Source: Siphonodentalium dalli
Lineage: Eukaryota; Mollusca; Scaphopoda; Gadilida; Siphonodentaliidae
Direction: 5' to 3'
Assembly: GCA_032622095.1 (NCBI GenBank)
Contig: CP136067.1
Location: 125,211,030-125,275,029, forward strand
Length of the DNA stretch: 64,000 bases
Shown here: piece by piece, positions 46,642 to 58,564 of the stretch
How the letters are laid out: every line of letters begins with the position of its first letter
How positions within the stretch are numbered: the stretch's first letter is position 1
Position numbers and translations under genes: made by a program
The notes under the pieces: generated by a model
Told to the model about the DNA's origin: nothing
The model's input: only the letters and a program-made list of their open reading frames with translations
Database searches by the model: none

Positions 46642-47252
46642 CTAATGTACATAAAATTTACATGTATCTTTGAGATGTTTGTACTCCGGGTGAGTCTCGT
46701 AGTGAACGAGCTGGCAGTTGCCTCGTCCCATCTTTTGACATATGCAGAAGCAGTCTTCCAGTTCATAATAACCATAGACGTCACTTTTGTAGGTTGGAGT
46801 ATCAATCATGCCAGTAATATCCCGAAAGTAGCAACCACGTGTAGAACCTTCAAAGGAAAAGTAGACGGCTGTAAATATCCGTGCTTTAATCTGTTGATAT
46901 TTGCCTCGACAGTGATGGATATGGATTTCCGTCACGAATGTATTTACTGTCGGAAAACATAAACAGTCATGGTGTTCGAATGTCGTAGCTGATGCCCCTA
47001 TTATGCTCCTGGTTGTGTTATAGAAGCAAATATTATGTGAGGTAAATGGCTTCATTAAGGTCTGACTCGACCCAAAGGCATGACTTGTACATGTGAGTGT
47101 ATGTTTTGATAGACTTGTGGAATTACGTCTTTGGAAATTAGAAACACGAACGTGGCCATTGGTGTATTTCATTTGTGAGGAAGGTGTCAGACAATCTAAT
47201 CCTACGTAATTCCTGACAGTGGCAACAGTTGAACAATTACACTTCACTGTCG
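46642..47252 (-). CDS. Terminal exon: Cys-rich region plus PAN/apple-like module
   Basis: Starts at a good acceptor ('cgcttttacttaatgggtag|cg', phase 1) and runs 202 codons to TAG, an unusually long open frame for this AT-rich DNA. Residues 1-100 contain TVKCNCS, LDC, LTC and HHDCLCF. Residues 136-202 are RGCYFRDITGMIDTP, LEDCFCICQKMGRGNC, QLVHY and TCKFYVH, clearly paralogous to the plus-strand exon at 24909-25096. The middle (81-135) aligns with the exon at 23799-23964. The plus locus has a phase-1 intron exactly where this one reads straight through (FEG|STRGC). It is probably the last exon of a minus-strand lectin gene whose CTLD exons lie at 58.3-60.5 kb. The domain name rests on cysteine spacing. 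Confidence 0.72.
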
Positions 47253-47735
47253 CTACCCATTAAGTAAAAGCGAGGGACGCACACAATGGCGAAGAATATA
47301 TGAACATATGCATGCAATAGACATATATTGCTGTGTGAAATTTCACAATACAATATAAACAGTTTGATATTTGGTCGGTTTTGTGCAGAAGCCCAGACAG
47401 AACGTTGTTATAACTTCTCTGCAAGTGAAATCCAATCATGGAAATGGCAAAGATTGGTCAAATTGACAATTTCGATTCGAATTGTCAGTTATGGAACTTA
47501 TTCTTCTCAGAGAGACTATATCTGTAATTACCGATACGTTCTTGTTGCTACGAAAGTATCAGCACTCCTGAGTTTATTAGAGGGGGCGAGATAAATCTTG
47601 TGAGGGGTTTGGCAGCAGCAAATACAATAAAAGTCCAATATAGATAGGGTGAAACGGCTGAAGCCATTGGATTACCATTTTAACCACAAACCGGTCGTCA
47701 AAGCTTAACGTTATCGTTTCCACAAACATGACAAA
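47253..47735. other. No gene confirmed
   Basis: Contains an open frame on the plus strand (47389-47594) after a gtgcag acceptor-like site. It is judged too weak to annotate as an exon. Confidence 0.35.
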
Positions 47736-47739
47736 AAAT

Positions 47740-49050
47740 GGGAGAGATAATTCGTAATTTCATTGTGAACATTCGTGCGTTATCTGAAAAGTGAATGCAA
47801 TGATTTGAATGATTCATTACGAGATTATTAGTATGCGGTTTTTCAAATGAAGTTATGCAAAAGAAACGTTTGTCCAAAACCGATTTGATATATGATCAAG
47901 CAGCGTTGACACTCGCAGTTGGGGAAAACCCACAGAATTAAGGAAATTACCGAAAACCGTCTCAATGTAAACCGTGTTTCAGATATATCAACATGAACCG
48001 GGAGACTGTTCATTTAAAGAGAAGCAGTGTTTTCAATGTTCATCGTTCAGTCACCACCAAAAGTGTGTTAGAATTTCAACAAGAAAGTATACAACACGCA
48101 TGAAGAAGTTATCGCGTCTGCCGAAACAGAAAAGCCATGTGGTGTTAACCGATGGAGCTCGACACAGGAGCGGCCGTGTCAGTTATCACCGATGCCGAGT
48201 TTCACGTGACATTTCCTGAAATGATTGGTAACATAGACCAAACAGACATAATTTGCACACATATCCTGACGATAAAATTGAATTGCTTGGTGTCGCGAAA
48301 GTGTGCGTTTAACACAACATCCAGATTAACAGTTAAAATGTATGTGATGACAACAGGAGGTCCAACCCTATTCGGCAGAGCATGGTTAGACTGGAAATCG
48401 ATCAAAGCTATATTCATCGAGCACACTCAACAGCAAATAGGTGCTGAGGCAAAGCTCAAAAACACAACGCAGTATTCGACAACGATTTTTGGTGTGTGAA
48501 GAATATCACAGCAATGTTGCATGTTAAACCTGATGCTACGCCAAAATTGTCAAAGCGCGTTCAGTGCCGTATTTACTCATCAACCATCGAACGAACGTGG
48601 ATGCAGAAATAGATCAGTTTGTTCACGAAAGCATTCTTAAGAAGCTCGATCGCGGCGCGAATGGGCTACACCGACATTTCCTGTAATCAAGAAATTGTTT
48701 CAGTTTACTTGCGTGGAGATTTCAAAATTACGGTGACCCCTGCACTTGAGGTGGACACTAATGACATATTCGCTACGCTGGTGTTGGTAAGCATTTCACA
48801 ACACTTAATTTACGACAAGCGTTCGTGCAAATGTGTCTTCACGAAGATTCTCAGCTCCTTTTGACGAAAAATAAAGTACAAGGTATTTATCGATTTAACA
48901 GATCAAACTATGGTATTGCATCTGCCCCGTCGATATGGCGGAGAATCATCGAAAACGTCTTTTAGGGAATTGCGGGAGTTCAATGTCTTATTGTCGGCGT
49001 GATTTTAACTGGCTGTTCAGACCAAACGTATTGACGAATCATTCTTTTCT
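47740..49050 (+). pseudogene. Ty3/Gypsy retrotransposon gag-pol relic
   Basis: Fragments in collinear order: a gag-end-like stretch (47740-47960), a CCHC-like knuckle (CFQC…H…C, about 48030-48070), a retropepsin with the ELDTGAAVSV active-site motif and the late PTLFGRAWL motif (48152-48499), and reverse transcriptase segments. The RT pieces are a KPDATPK-type start near 48525, a region around 48650-48790, and a GIASAP-type segment near 48912. They lie in different frames with several stops, so the element is dead. No LTRs or integrase were seen. This is an old endogenous element of the Metaviridae type; only the protease ORF remains continuous. Confidence 0.82.
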
Positions 49051-49140
49051 GGATCGGGGTTTACAATTGTTACACACTCAGTTCAATGGGTGGAACTGTA
49101 AATAATTCAGATTGACGGCGTGTCTATATGTGACGCGCCA

Positions 49141-49535
49141 TATCAAATCCAGTCGTAAGTCGGGATTGTTTTACCCTGTGTCTCGCATATATTGGCTTAA
49201 CAATTTTTTACAATTTTAATAATTTTTTCTTGTATTCTTTAACAATTTTATAATTTCACCCACACAGAACCCCATACAAACATGAGCAGACGACACTCTT
49301 CTATATGCTTCTATATATGTGTGGGGCTCCCTGCAGGGTAATTTATGTTTGTATTTTATGTCCTAAAAATTGTAAGAAACATTTATTAAAAAAAAATGAT
49401 AAAAAATTGTTAGGCCAATGCATTCTCTTATATGCGAGGCGACCTATGGTCGACTCGCACATATAAGAGAATGCTTCGGCACAGGGTAAAAACAATCCAG
49501 ACTTACGACTGGATTTGATACCAGCCTGCTTGTGG
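49141..49535. mobile_element. Hairpin MITE inside a 40-bp inverted repeat
   Basis: Outer arms 'tatcaaatccagtcgtaagt' (49141) and 'acttacgactggatttgata' (49501) are inverted. Inside them, ccctgtg (49173) and cacaggg bound a spacer ('caattttttacaattttaat', 'ttcttgtattctttaac') and a complete 70-bp hairpin (49413-49486). The left hairpin is reduced to 'tctcgcatatattggc'. Either the family has a longer-ended subtype or it inserted in the centre of a palindrome. Confidence 0.65.
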
Positions 49536-50461
49536 TGCGCCTGGTAACTCGGTCGTTTGATTAAATGATCACCTCACCGAATCAGTTAGATACTGAACGA
49601 CGACAAACACCCATTATGTCGGGTGTGCTGGATCGCCTATGTAGGTTTAAACCTGGTTTTAATTCGGATGTGTATACTGGATATGACGAATCAGGACTGA
49701 TAATATACTTGAGTTGTATTGTGTCGGTTACTCGTGTATTATAAATTGTTCTCAATACCGACTGCATTACTATTAATAAATGCCTTTAATATCCGAGTGA
49801 CTGTCGTCGATTTGTTCAAGGTGTGTTTATTGTGCTGTTCTGGTGTGATTTGTTTTTACTTTATCAGAGTTAAAATTCGCCAGATCTCTGTACAAAATTT
49901 GGCATATTATTTTGATTATTATCTGGAGGTATACATGTAAATGTATCTGGCTCTGTTGGTTCAATAATATTTACATGTACATGACTGTGGTCATGGAGTC
50001 CGTTACCATACTATGAACAATGTCTTGACTTGTCAAAGTTATTATCCAGCTCCAAAATATTATTGGAATGATCAATAATTTCCCTCACAAAATTCGGCAT
50101 TAGTGCTTGATCGTCATATAAGTCCAAACGTTCGCACAAGTAAACACCATACATTGTTAATCAATACAAGTAGTGTGTCACCCACATTTACGCGGTATTT
50201 TGTGTGATTTTGAAGTGGTACGATTGATTCATAGCCCTCTGTTAATCCTTTATAAACTATATGCTCATTGAGTAGTTTCCGTGACAAAATAACAGGTCAT
50301 TAGGTTTATTGAACTTGTTATCTGAACCATTCCCTCCAGTTACTAAGACCCATTCCAATCCTTTATTTTCTGCCATATGATTATATTACCTGAACACCTC
50401 TTCATTCAGAAGAATACTTTTATAACTGAATGGGTGAATCCATTTAGTATATAAAGGGTTT
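49536..50461. other. No gene seen
   Basis: AT-rich DNA with no supported feature. Confidence 0.5.
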
Positions 50462-50757
50462 TTATTTATTGGTGTTTAACGTCGCTTTCAGCAGGCAGGG
50501 CTACATCACGACGTTGACAGAGCTATTGGTGGAGGGAAAGTCCGTGCACTAAAGTAACTCTAGAAGTGATTTCATTGGTTGGAAGAATGACTCAGTGTGC
50601 CTGGCGAAAACACCGACCATCGGCGAGTAACTGACAACTAGCGATATGGGATACAAAGTCAGCGATGACTCCACCGGGAATTGATCCCATATCACCAGTG
50701 CTGAACAGCGAGTCTGACTGGATCAGAGCCCCTTACCACTGAGCCACCGAGGCCACT
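50462..50757 (-). mobile_element. tRNA-derived SINE, copy 2
   Basis: On the minus strand, a tRNA-like head has A-box-like 'tggctcagtggtaagg' and B-box-like 'gggatcaattcccgg'. A middle 'cagttactcgccgatggtcg' and tail 'gaaagcgacgttaaacacca' follow. Collinear with copy 1 at 1705-2015. The head ends at about 50757 with ggcctcggtggctcag. Confidence 0.88.
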
Positions 50758-52218
50758 ATATAAATGGTTAACTGGTACTATGGATCCATATGCCCATATA
50801 AATTTTCAGCAATATGGCTGGTGCTTTTATAGCACAACATTGTTCAAATTTTGATTATTGCTTAGCCTAATTGATGTCGTTCAGTCCCATACATCTTGGT
50901 GTGTTGAAGTTATGACATTAACTCGGCAAACGTGTGAATATCATCATATTAGTGTGAAATAAATATGACTTATATTCAATATTTGTTTATTGGGTACGAT
51001 TCAACTCTCTGTTAACTGGTATTTGGGACTCATGGGGGCAGGGGTTACACACTCTGCATGTGTTAGTCGTCATTCGCTTGTTTTCTCGTAGCACTGACGG
51101 CAGCGAGATTGTGCGTTTGTTTCGATTACATTAGAACATTCGTGGAAGTCGATATAATTATATGAATAAGTGAAGCTACGTGTAGTTTACCCCTTGCTTT
51201 ACTGAATGATTTCCCCTTTCAGGTATTAAAGTAGAAATTAATATGGTTTATGGATCGTGTGGAGGAGTCTTCATGAATAAATAAGCGGAGGATTAACTGA
51301 CAAAAAGTTGCTACAAGAGCATACATATTCTTATAAATTAGAGGGATATGTTCAGATAATACGTTCAACGTCTGTTGTTTAATATTTGAACATTTCCCAA
51401 GTGAAGTACTCAATGAGTGTTTTGTATACTGTGAAACACCTTTAAAGTGGTATCTTACCCAAGGGAATCACCAGTAGAATTATACCTCCATGGTGTATCC
51501 AAGGAAGTATTTATTTTTCTATTGGGGACGTTTTCCGTTTAATTTGAAATACGCATAAACTAGTGGCAATAGGAACGCGAAATATATATCGAATGTAGGC
51601 ATCTACGATCTACGGAAAATAATGGTATCTGGACTTCGCTCAAAGTTTTGTACGGGGTTATCGCCTTTTTACGAATAGTTTCCATTATTATTATACTTAA
51701 CAAGATTCAACACCTTAAGTCTGATGAGTAGAACACTAACATTTGGTACGTATGTCGAGGTAATGAGTTCTATTCGATTCAATATGCTATCACATACATG
51801 TACAATAACACAGGACAGTAAAACAACAGATTGTGCAAAAATATACTTCTATATATAATCTCACGAAATGCAAACTGAACAGCTCCTTGAACTCCGCACA
51901 TAATTAAACAGGAAGCAGAAAGATTACCCTTCTAGGAATTTCCGATTGGAAGGTAATCGGATAGTGGAACATTATACTTTGATATAGTGCACTCCAGTTT
52001 ATGCAGCATTACTCAATTTATTGCGATGTCGAAATTATAATATTATTAACGGGGACTAAGAGTCAAACAGACTCGTTCTCAAATAAAGATAACGAAAAGA
52101 CGAGTTTAAAAAACAAAATTAATTCGCGTAGAAATGCAAGAGTTACGGGACTTTCACATTGGGATAATATTTTGTGCAACTATCTCCTCCGAAACGGAAA
52201 AATGTCCGAGGTCATATA
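50758..52218. other. No gene seen
   Basis: AT-rich sequence. A degenerate relative of the 25.8-kb hairpin is near 51350. Nothing else is supported. Confidence 0.45.
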
Positions 52219-52377
52219 AGGATTAACTGTCATGTGGACTGTTTTTATGGAGATGTAACGGTGAGGTAAGTGGACATAACTTGTGTATAACCCGAAGGGT
52301 TTTACATACAAGTTATGTCCACTTACCTCACCGTTACATCTCCATAAAAATAGTCCACATGACAGTTAATCCTTATA
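52219..52377. repeat. Near-perfect foldback (about 70-bp arms)
   Basis: The arm 'aaggattaactgtcatgtgg' through 'gtggacataacttgt' is mirrored to 'ccacatgacagttaatcctt' with a 20-nt loop around 'aacccgaagggtt'. One mismatch is visible (ctgtttttat / ataaaaatag). TTAA lies near both termini. Confidence 0.93.
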
Positions 52378-52949
52378 TTTATATACATTTAGCGAAAAAG
52401 CCACTTTTGTAAATATATTTAAATCGAAAAGTGTATCGTGACAAGATCAGCCCAAAATACCCAATAGCACCCTTGGCAAAAGTTAATAGGAACAATTTCT
52501 CTTCATGTTGAAACCCGATGATGTATTAAGTCAATCCTGCGCGAGTCAAAATGCGCCCAAAGCATTACGCATTCGTCTTTCCAAGCCTAATGACGTATCG
52601 ATGGTGTTATTAGCTTGGTGTTATTAGGCTTTGCGCATTCACCGAGAAATAACTGCAACTAGCCACGTGGGCGCCGACCAATCAGAATGTTGGATTTAGT
52701 GATGACAACACTTAGTGTGTAAATATATCAAAATGATATGTGTCCATAATAAAGAGCGCTATGTCCTCACCAAATGTTGCCAGTTTCGGTTGTGTATGAT
52801 GGTTATAGGTGTGCCAAAACGAAACTGGACAGGGTTTTTAAACCCAGTTTTAGCAAACAAAAAACAGTACAAAAAGTCGACACCAATCACCATACACTAG
52901 GGTGTATAACCCCAGGGTTTTTTAAATCCAGAGATATAATATTGGTATT

Positions 52950-53965
52950 GCATGTTACGAATGGGAAGAGTGATTCGGACCAGTGTGTGCTTCATAACAG
53001 TTTTTCCCCACCAAATCCATATGGGCAAATGCAGGAGCGAGATAATGCAGGATCAGGTACGTCGGTGTACTGTAGGTACGCCCCCAAAGTTTTATCGCTC
53101 TTTTTCAAAAGCAACCTGCGAGCAACGGAGAGTGCACTTCGGATGGGTTGAGACTTTTGGTAAATTCCACAGAAAATCATAAAGGGAAACATTTGGCAAA
53201 ATTCAAACATCGAGATAAAACAAATTTACGAGTGCATCTGATGAGTAGTTTACTCGTGGCAACGCTATATAACGCAAATACGTATAGGCAAGAAGAGTAA
53301 CTAACCTACTAGTATTTTAGCGGCAAATCCAAATGGGCCAATGAAGTAGTGAAGTTAATGCAGGAGCAGGTACGTCTGTATACTGTAGGTACGCCCCAAA
53401 GTTGGATCACTCTACTATAAATGCAGCCTGTCCAAATGGAGAGCTCGCGTCGGGTGGGTTCAGACTTGGCAAATTCCACAGAAAGGAGGGAAAATACTCC
53501 AAAAATCAAACATTGAAATAATCTCTTTTTGACGAGTGGATGTGCTCAGTAGTATCTAGGCGCAACTTTAGTGCGATTTTCTAAGTCTTAGAGTGGACAT
53601 TTTACTCCTGTTAGCGTATAACGTTAACGGTGATATTTATTGCTCTAACCCAAACTCTCTGTTTGTGACGCCAAATGCAAACGGGCTAAGGAAGGAACAT
53701 GGATCATTCATGAGCAGTTACATCGATATACCGTAGGTACGTTCCTAAAGTTTCACCGCTCTACTATGAACGCAACCTCCACAACGGAGAGCGCGTCGAC
53801 CACGGGCATATGTCGAGGCTTTTTTGGCAAATTCCATGCACCAAGGGAATCAAATTGAACAAATCGCAAATTGAGATTTGTATATTTTGACCAGTGCATG
53901 CGTTTGATAGTATCTATAGGCAACATTTATGCGATTCTCCAAGTTTTAGAGTGGACGGGTAGGGC
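52950..53965. repeat. Three diverged tandem units of about 310-350 bp
   Basis: Shared landmarks are 'tactgtaggtacgcccc' (starts about 53068, 53380 and, as 'taccgtaggtacgttcc', 53729), 'ggcaaattcca', 'gagcgcgtcg'-type sites and, between units, 'gtttactcg', 'tagtatctaggcgcaac' and 'tagagtggacat'. The ORFs here are not conserved in frame between units, so coding is unlikely. Confidence 0.7.
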
Positions 53966-56379
53966 AGGCGTTCAGATGTTGTTATCGATTATCATTTAGT
54001 TATCTCTCTATTACAGTTAACTCGCTATACAGAGAAATGTCAACTGAGCAGATCACGAAGAACCTATATACATACAGTAAACACATTGGATGTCGATACC
54101 ATGGAAGTATATCTGATTTCACGGAATTAGTCCTCTAGTAACTATACAATACACATGCCTGTATTCAGACCACGTATCTCAGATTATGGTGTTTGTGAGT
54201 CGGATAAATTGTGTATTTATTTCGCGATGCGAGCACGACGTAATATTTGGTTCTCTTTTTACAGCGAAGTTTGCAGTGGTTAACTCCGATGTAGTCATAC
54301 ACATGTACCATGTTTGTAAACGTTTAACGCACGGGGTGGGTTTGACACATATTTACACCATAAACATTTTTATACTCACGGTAGGGAGCGTTATATAGAC
54401 ACTATGGTGTAAAGCTGAACACAAACGTATAGGTGTTAATCACATGTAAAACATGGATTGTTGTATTTACCAGGCACTACACTCTGCATTTCCCAAGCGT
54501 TTATCTTGGCGATGTTAAATCCACTTGGCACGGGTTCTTTGTTCTCGACTGCATGAAGATATAGACAAAACATTTAAATATATAAACATATAAATGTCTG
54601 ATATAAAAAGAACAGAATAAAAGTGAAGCGTCCATTACATATCCATTGTGTAGTATCTGTTCCAACACCGCGGAAAGTGCATATTTACTATGACACGGAG
54701 GTGGTTCAGAGTTTACTCAATTTAAGGGTTTATTCAGAACTAAGATATATAAACCTTTTCGGGTACAGCGACCACATGTCAACATACAATTTAGTATCGT
54801 ACGCCATGTTTTGTAAAGTGGATCATGGAAAACATAATATGGTTCACCCACTGGAATAATGGATGTGTCTTGTAAGTATGAACTGACGACATGTTGGAAA
54901 CACGGTAAAGTGTTTGTCTTTTATTGAGATGTAGAATTTCGTTGACAATGCCAATATAACTCGTACCATTCATGGTTACTTTATCTTCAGATTAAAAAAA
55001 TCAGATATCGAATATTTTTCTACATCTTCATCCATCGATGTTGTGAATATTGTCTTATTAAGTTATTTTGTAATCCAATCTTAAACTTATTGAAGGGAGG
55101 CGTTCCACTACGAATTCTCATCATCATCATCACCATCTTCGGGAGCTTCGCAGTTATCATCGTTATCGTCACTATCGGTTTCGTCGTTGTCGACATAATA
55201 TGACACAATGGCCAGTATTTTAAAGATCAATAAACAACCGACTACCTAAGGTTGTTTGATGTGCTGTGTTCTAGTAGCAAAACTGACGCTCAGTTGTTCT
55301 AGGATCCTTATTAAATGTCAGCGATACGGCGAATTGGATGGGAAACATTTCCTTTGGCGAAATGAAAATAATATTAGAATTTGGCAAATTCTATCGGCTT
55401 ATGACAAATTGAGAATTGTGTCAATGAATCATTGTTTGAATACCATGACATCTTGCTGATTTTTCTTTTACTCTGATATCGATATACGCAGTGATAGTAA
55501 TCTGGGGCCTATACTATAGAATACAATTGTTGTAATATCCGGCCTATTTGAGCCGCACAGAAGGTGTCGAGTACTATAGACCACTGCAATCTAATAGCGA
55601 ACCCGATTTCTTGTAAATCACAAAAAGAATACAGGCTACCATGTTCAGATGTTTTGTTACATGTTTCCTAACGGTTCGTCGAAAGATGTCGGCAAACACG
55701 GATATCAGTTGCTCTTTGGACAGGGACAGCGGCCGAAATATTAGAAGTGGGAAAATCTAGACCTGAACAGTTGAAAAGTTTGATGTACCATGCAGCTGGA
55801 AAAATTCAACCCATGATGGGGGTGCGATGGCTGTTCTCGGACTTGGTATTTTCGACCTTTGTCAAGGATGGGTGTTCATATGGAAATTCCAATGTGGACC
55901 AACACTCCCTCGTCCATGGTATCCGGAGACATCCAACCTCGATTAAAAACAAATTATGTTATATAGCACCATCTACTTAAACTGTACCTAATTATCGGTA
56001 CCTTCCATTTAGACCCAACTAAGCGGCTGAATTTAGGTAAACATATGACATTTGGTTTATAACCAACACGCACTACTACATTGGTAAGTTAAGGATCAGG
56101 GAACCCGATTTGTTCTAATATTTCACTCATGGAACTTTCTGTGTGGCACTATTGGCCAAATTAAATTATACCACAAGGTGACTGCAAACTTCTTGAACAC
56201 ACAAATACCATGCGGTTCAAGTAAGTTACATAATGTCACATATATGGCAGATTTTGGTGCAGAAAAAAAAATACGACGCAATTGTAACGAGTTACTGGGT
56301 TACACATACGTCGTGCATTTTTTTCCCAGTCGATTTTTTTCAAAGTCGACTCAACGTTTGCTCGTACGTTAGCTGCGAC
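53966..56379. other. 2.4 kb with no gene recognised
   Basis: AT-rich DNA with a short catcatcatcatcacc/cgttatcgtc trinucleotide-rich stretch at 55118-55195. The ORF at 55747-55980 was inspected for lectin motifs and none was convincing. Confidence 0.4.
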
Positions 56380-57540
56380 CAGTAACCCGGTTACAAATGC
56401 GCCCTATTTTGTTTTACATTAGGAAATACAAAGTTACATTTGCAAGTCGTTTCAAAAATGCGACGTGTTTTCGCGACCAGCAACCCGGTTACAAATGCGC
56501 CCTATTTTGTTTTTACATTAGGAAATACAAAGTTACATTTGCAAGTCGTTTATAAAATGCGACGTATTTTCGCGGTTACGGTTACAAATGATTAGCAGAG
56601 AATAACTCCAACTAGAAAAATGAAAATATTTCGCCTGTCCTTGTTTAAAACGGGTTATAAAGTTACATTTGGAAGTCGTTTAAAAAATGCGACGTGTTTT
56701 CCAGGTTACGGTTACATTGGAAGTCGTTTTAAAAATGCGACGTGTTTTCGCGGTTACGGTTACAAATGATTAGCAGAGAATAACTCCAACTAGAAAAATG
56801 AAAATATTTCACCTTTCCTTGTTTAAAACGGGTTACAAAGCTAAATTTGCAAGTCGTTTCAAAAATGCGACGTGTTTTCCAGGTTACGGTTACATTTGGA
56901 AGTCGTTCTAAAAATGCGACGTGTTTTCCCGGTTACGGTTACAAATTGTTAGCAGAGAATAACTCCAACTAGAAAAATGAAAATATTTCACCTGTCCGTG
57001 TTTAAAACGGGTTATAAAGTTACATTTGCAAGTCGTTTCAAAAATGCGACGTGTTTTCGCGGTTACGGTTACAAATGATTAGCAGAGAATAACTCCAACT
57101 AGAAAAATTTAAATATTTCAAATGTCCTTGTTTAAAACGGGTTACAATTTACATTTGCAAGTCGTTTAAAAAATGCGACGTGTTTTCCAGGTTACGGTTA
57201 CATTTGGAAGTCGTTTTAAAAATGCGACGTGTTTTCCCGGTTACGGTTACAAATGATTAGAAGAGAATAACTCCAACTAGAAAAATGAGAATATTTCACC
57301 TGTCCCTGTTTAAAACGGGTTACACAGTTACATTTGCAAGTTGTTTCAAAAATGCGACGTGTTTCCGCGGTTACGGTTACAAATGATTAGCAGAGAATAA
57401 CTCCAACTAGAAAAATGAAAATATTTCACATGTCCTTGTTTAAAACGGGTTACAAAGTTACATTTGCAAGTCGTTTAAAAAACGCGACGTGTTTTCCAGG
57501 TTACGGTTACATTTGGAAGTCGTTTATATTTGTATTCGAG
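56380..57540. repeat. Minisatellite with alternating 179/129-bp periods
   Basis: The module 'gcagagaataactccaacta' recurs at about 56594, 56773, 56951, 57080, 57258 and 57387, i.e. spacings of 179, 178, 129, 178 and 129. The difference is one extra copy of a 50-bp sub-repeat ('ttacatttggaagtcgtttt' plus 'aaaaatgcgacgtgttttc'). Every unit contains 'ggttacggttac'. Confidence 0.9.
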
Positions 57541-57855
57541 TGTCAACTTTAGTTGAGTGCCGTTTTATAATATATACTATATGTATAGTCCGCTGGACAT
57601 TTTAGTGTTGTTTAGTGATTTTTGGTGTGTGTTCGCCCGGGTTGGCCGGATTTATTTTCGGTAGATGGACCGGAGGTATGTTTGAGATTATGGTTGAAGT
57701 ACTTAAGCTGTAGTGTACAAGTGTGAGTATGTGGAGAGCGACTGAACGGACTTATGTGTCTGTTGAATATTTACTATTACAGATAACACAAATCTCCATG
57801 TATGTTTTTACAATCATACGACTATGTGTTTCAATAAAAAATAATATAAAAATTA
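57541..57855. other. No gene seen
   Basis: Short unique-looking AT-rich sequence between the minisatellite and a hairpin. Confidence 0.5.
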
Positions 57856-57944
57856 TAGATATATGAGATTTGTTTTATAGTCGATCAAAAGCTCTTCAGA
57901 AGAGCTTTTGGTCGACTATAAAACAAATCTCATATATCTATATA
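57856..57944. repeat. Perfect foldback (about 40-bp arms)
   Basis: 'atagatatatgagatttgtt' plus ttatagtcga is mirrored by tcgactataa plus 'aacaaatctcatatatctat'. The centre is aaaagctcttc/gaagagctttt. Confidence 0.93.
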
Positions 57945-58335
57945 GTCCGACTTTTAAAGAAAAGTGATCTCATCTATCTTACCTGTATCTATTATATAAA
58001 TATTAAAAGAAGCCATAATGTTTATTTGTATGTATCTTGCATGTGGTTTTCTAGCGACGGAAGCTTCTTCCGACTGGTGTATTTCAGGTGGAGAATATTT
58101 ATATTTAAATTTGTTTCATTTTTTCCAAACGCGATATATAATTGAAAAGTTTTAAATTTATAATGTAGCCCAATACGTTACATGACCACGAAATGAATTG
58201 CCAAGGTCTTGTATAAATTGTTGTTTATTTTATGATGGTAAAATAGACTAAGTTCTGCGCCTCTTCGGAAACTGTGTTGCTACCATACAATTTCGCATCG
58301 TTGATAAATAACAGCGGATTCAGATATAAACTTAC

Positions 58336-58564
58336 CAATTCTCTCACAAATATATCCACCTCCCGTTGAACTGATAGTGTAGCAGGGACCACCCAGCCTA
58401 TCTGGTAGCAAAACCACTGGTAGATCGCTTGTTCCTAATCCGATAGGATGTCCTGGGCACCACGCGACAGGATCTACGTTCGAAACGGTGCGGTCCTCGT
58501 ACCAGTAAATGTGTCCGTCCCTGCATTCCAATTCATTCCGGTGAACAGTGTAGCATATGTAACC
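58336..58564 (-). pseudogene. C-type lectin-like domain exon (C-half), frameshifted
   Basis: Paralog of the exon at 8170-8393. It starts after 'ctgtttaaaacag' and ends at 'aattg|GTAAGT' in phase 1. The second part reads YWYEDRTVSNVDPVAWCPGHP, PVVLLPDRLGGPCYTIS and GGYICER. The first part matches the paralog only in another frame (LFTGMNWNAGTD, against IYNGMVWDASLD), entered from a phase-2 start. Exon length confirms this: 229 nt breaks the 2-to-1 phase rule that the 224-nt paralog obeys, so one base is missing (or two extra) near 58510-58520. HPIG replaces the QPD of the paralog, so sugar binding probably differs. The frame downstream is otherwise clean, so a sequencing error is possible. Confidence 0.75.

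Noticed and set aside
47389-47594. Plus-strand phase-1 terminal exon (AQTERCYNFSASE…)
   Set aside because: Acceptor and open frame are present, but there is no similarity to the other exons and no partner; chance ORFs of this size are expected.
52774-53210. Overlapping ORFs around 53 kb on both strands
   Set aside because: They lie in a diverged three-unit tandem repeat, and the frames are not conserved between units.
55747-55980. ORF with YGNSNVDQHSLVHG, considered as a lectin-type exon
   Set aside because: No cysteine pattern or family motif, no convincing splice sites.
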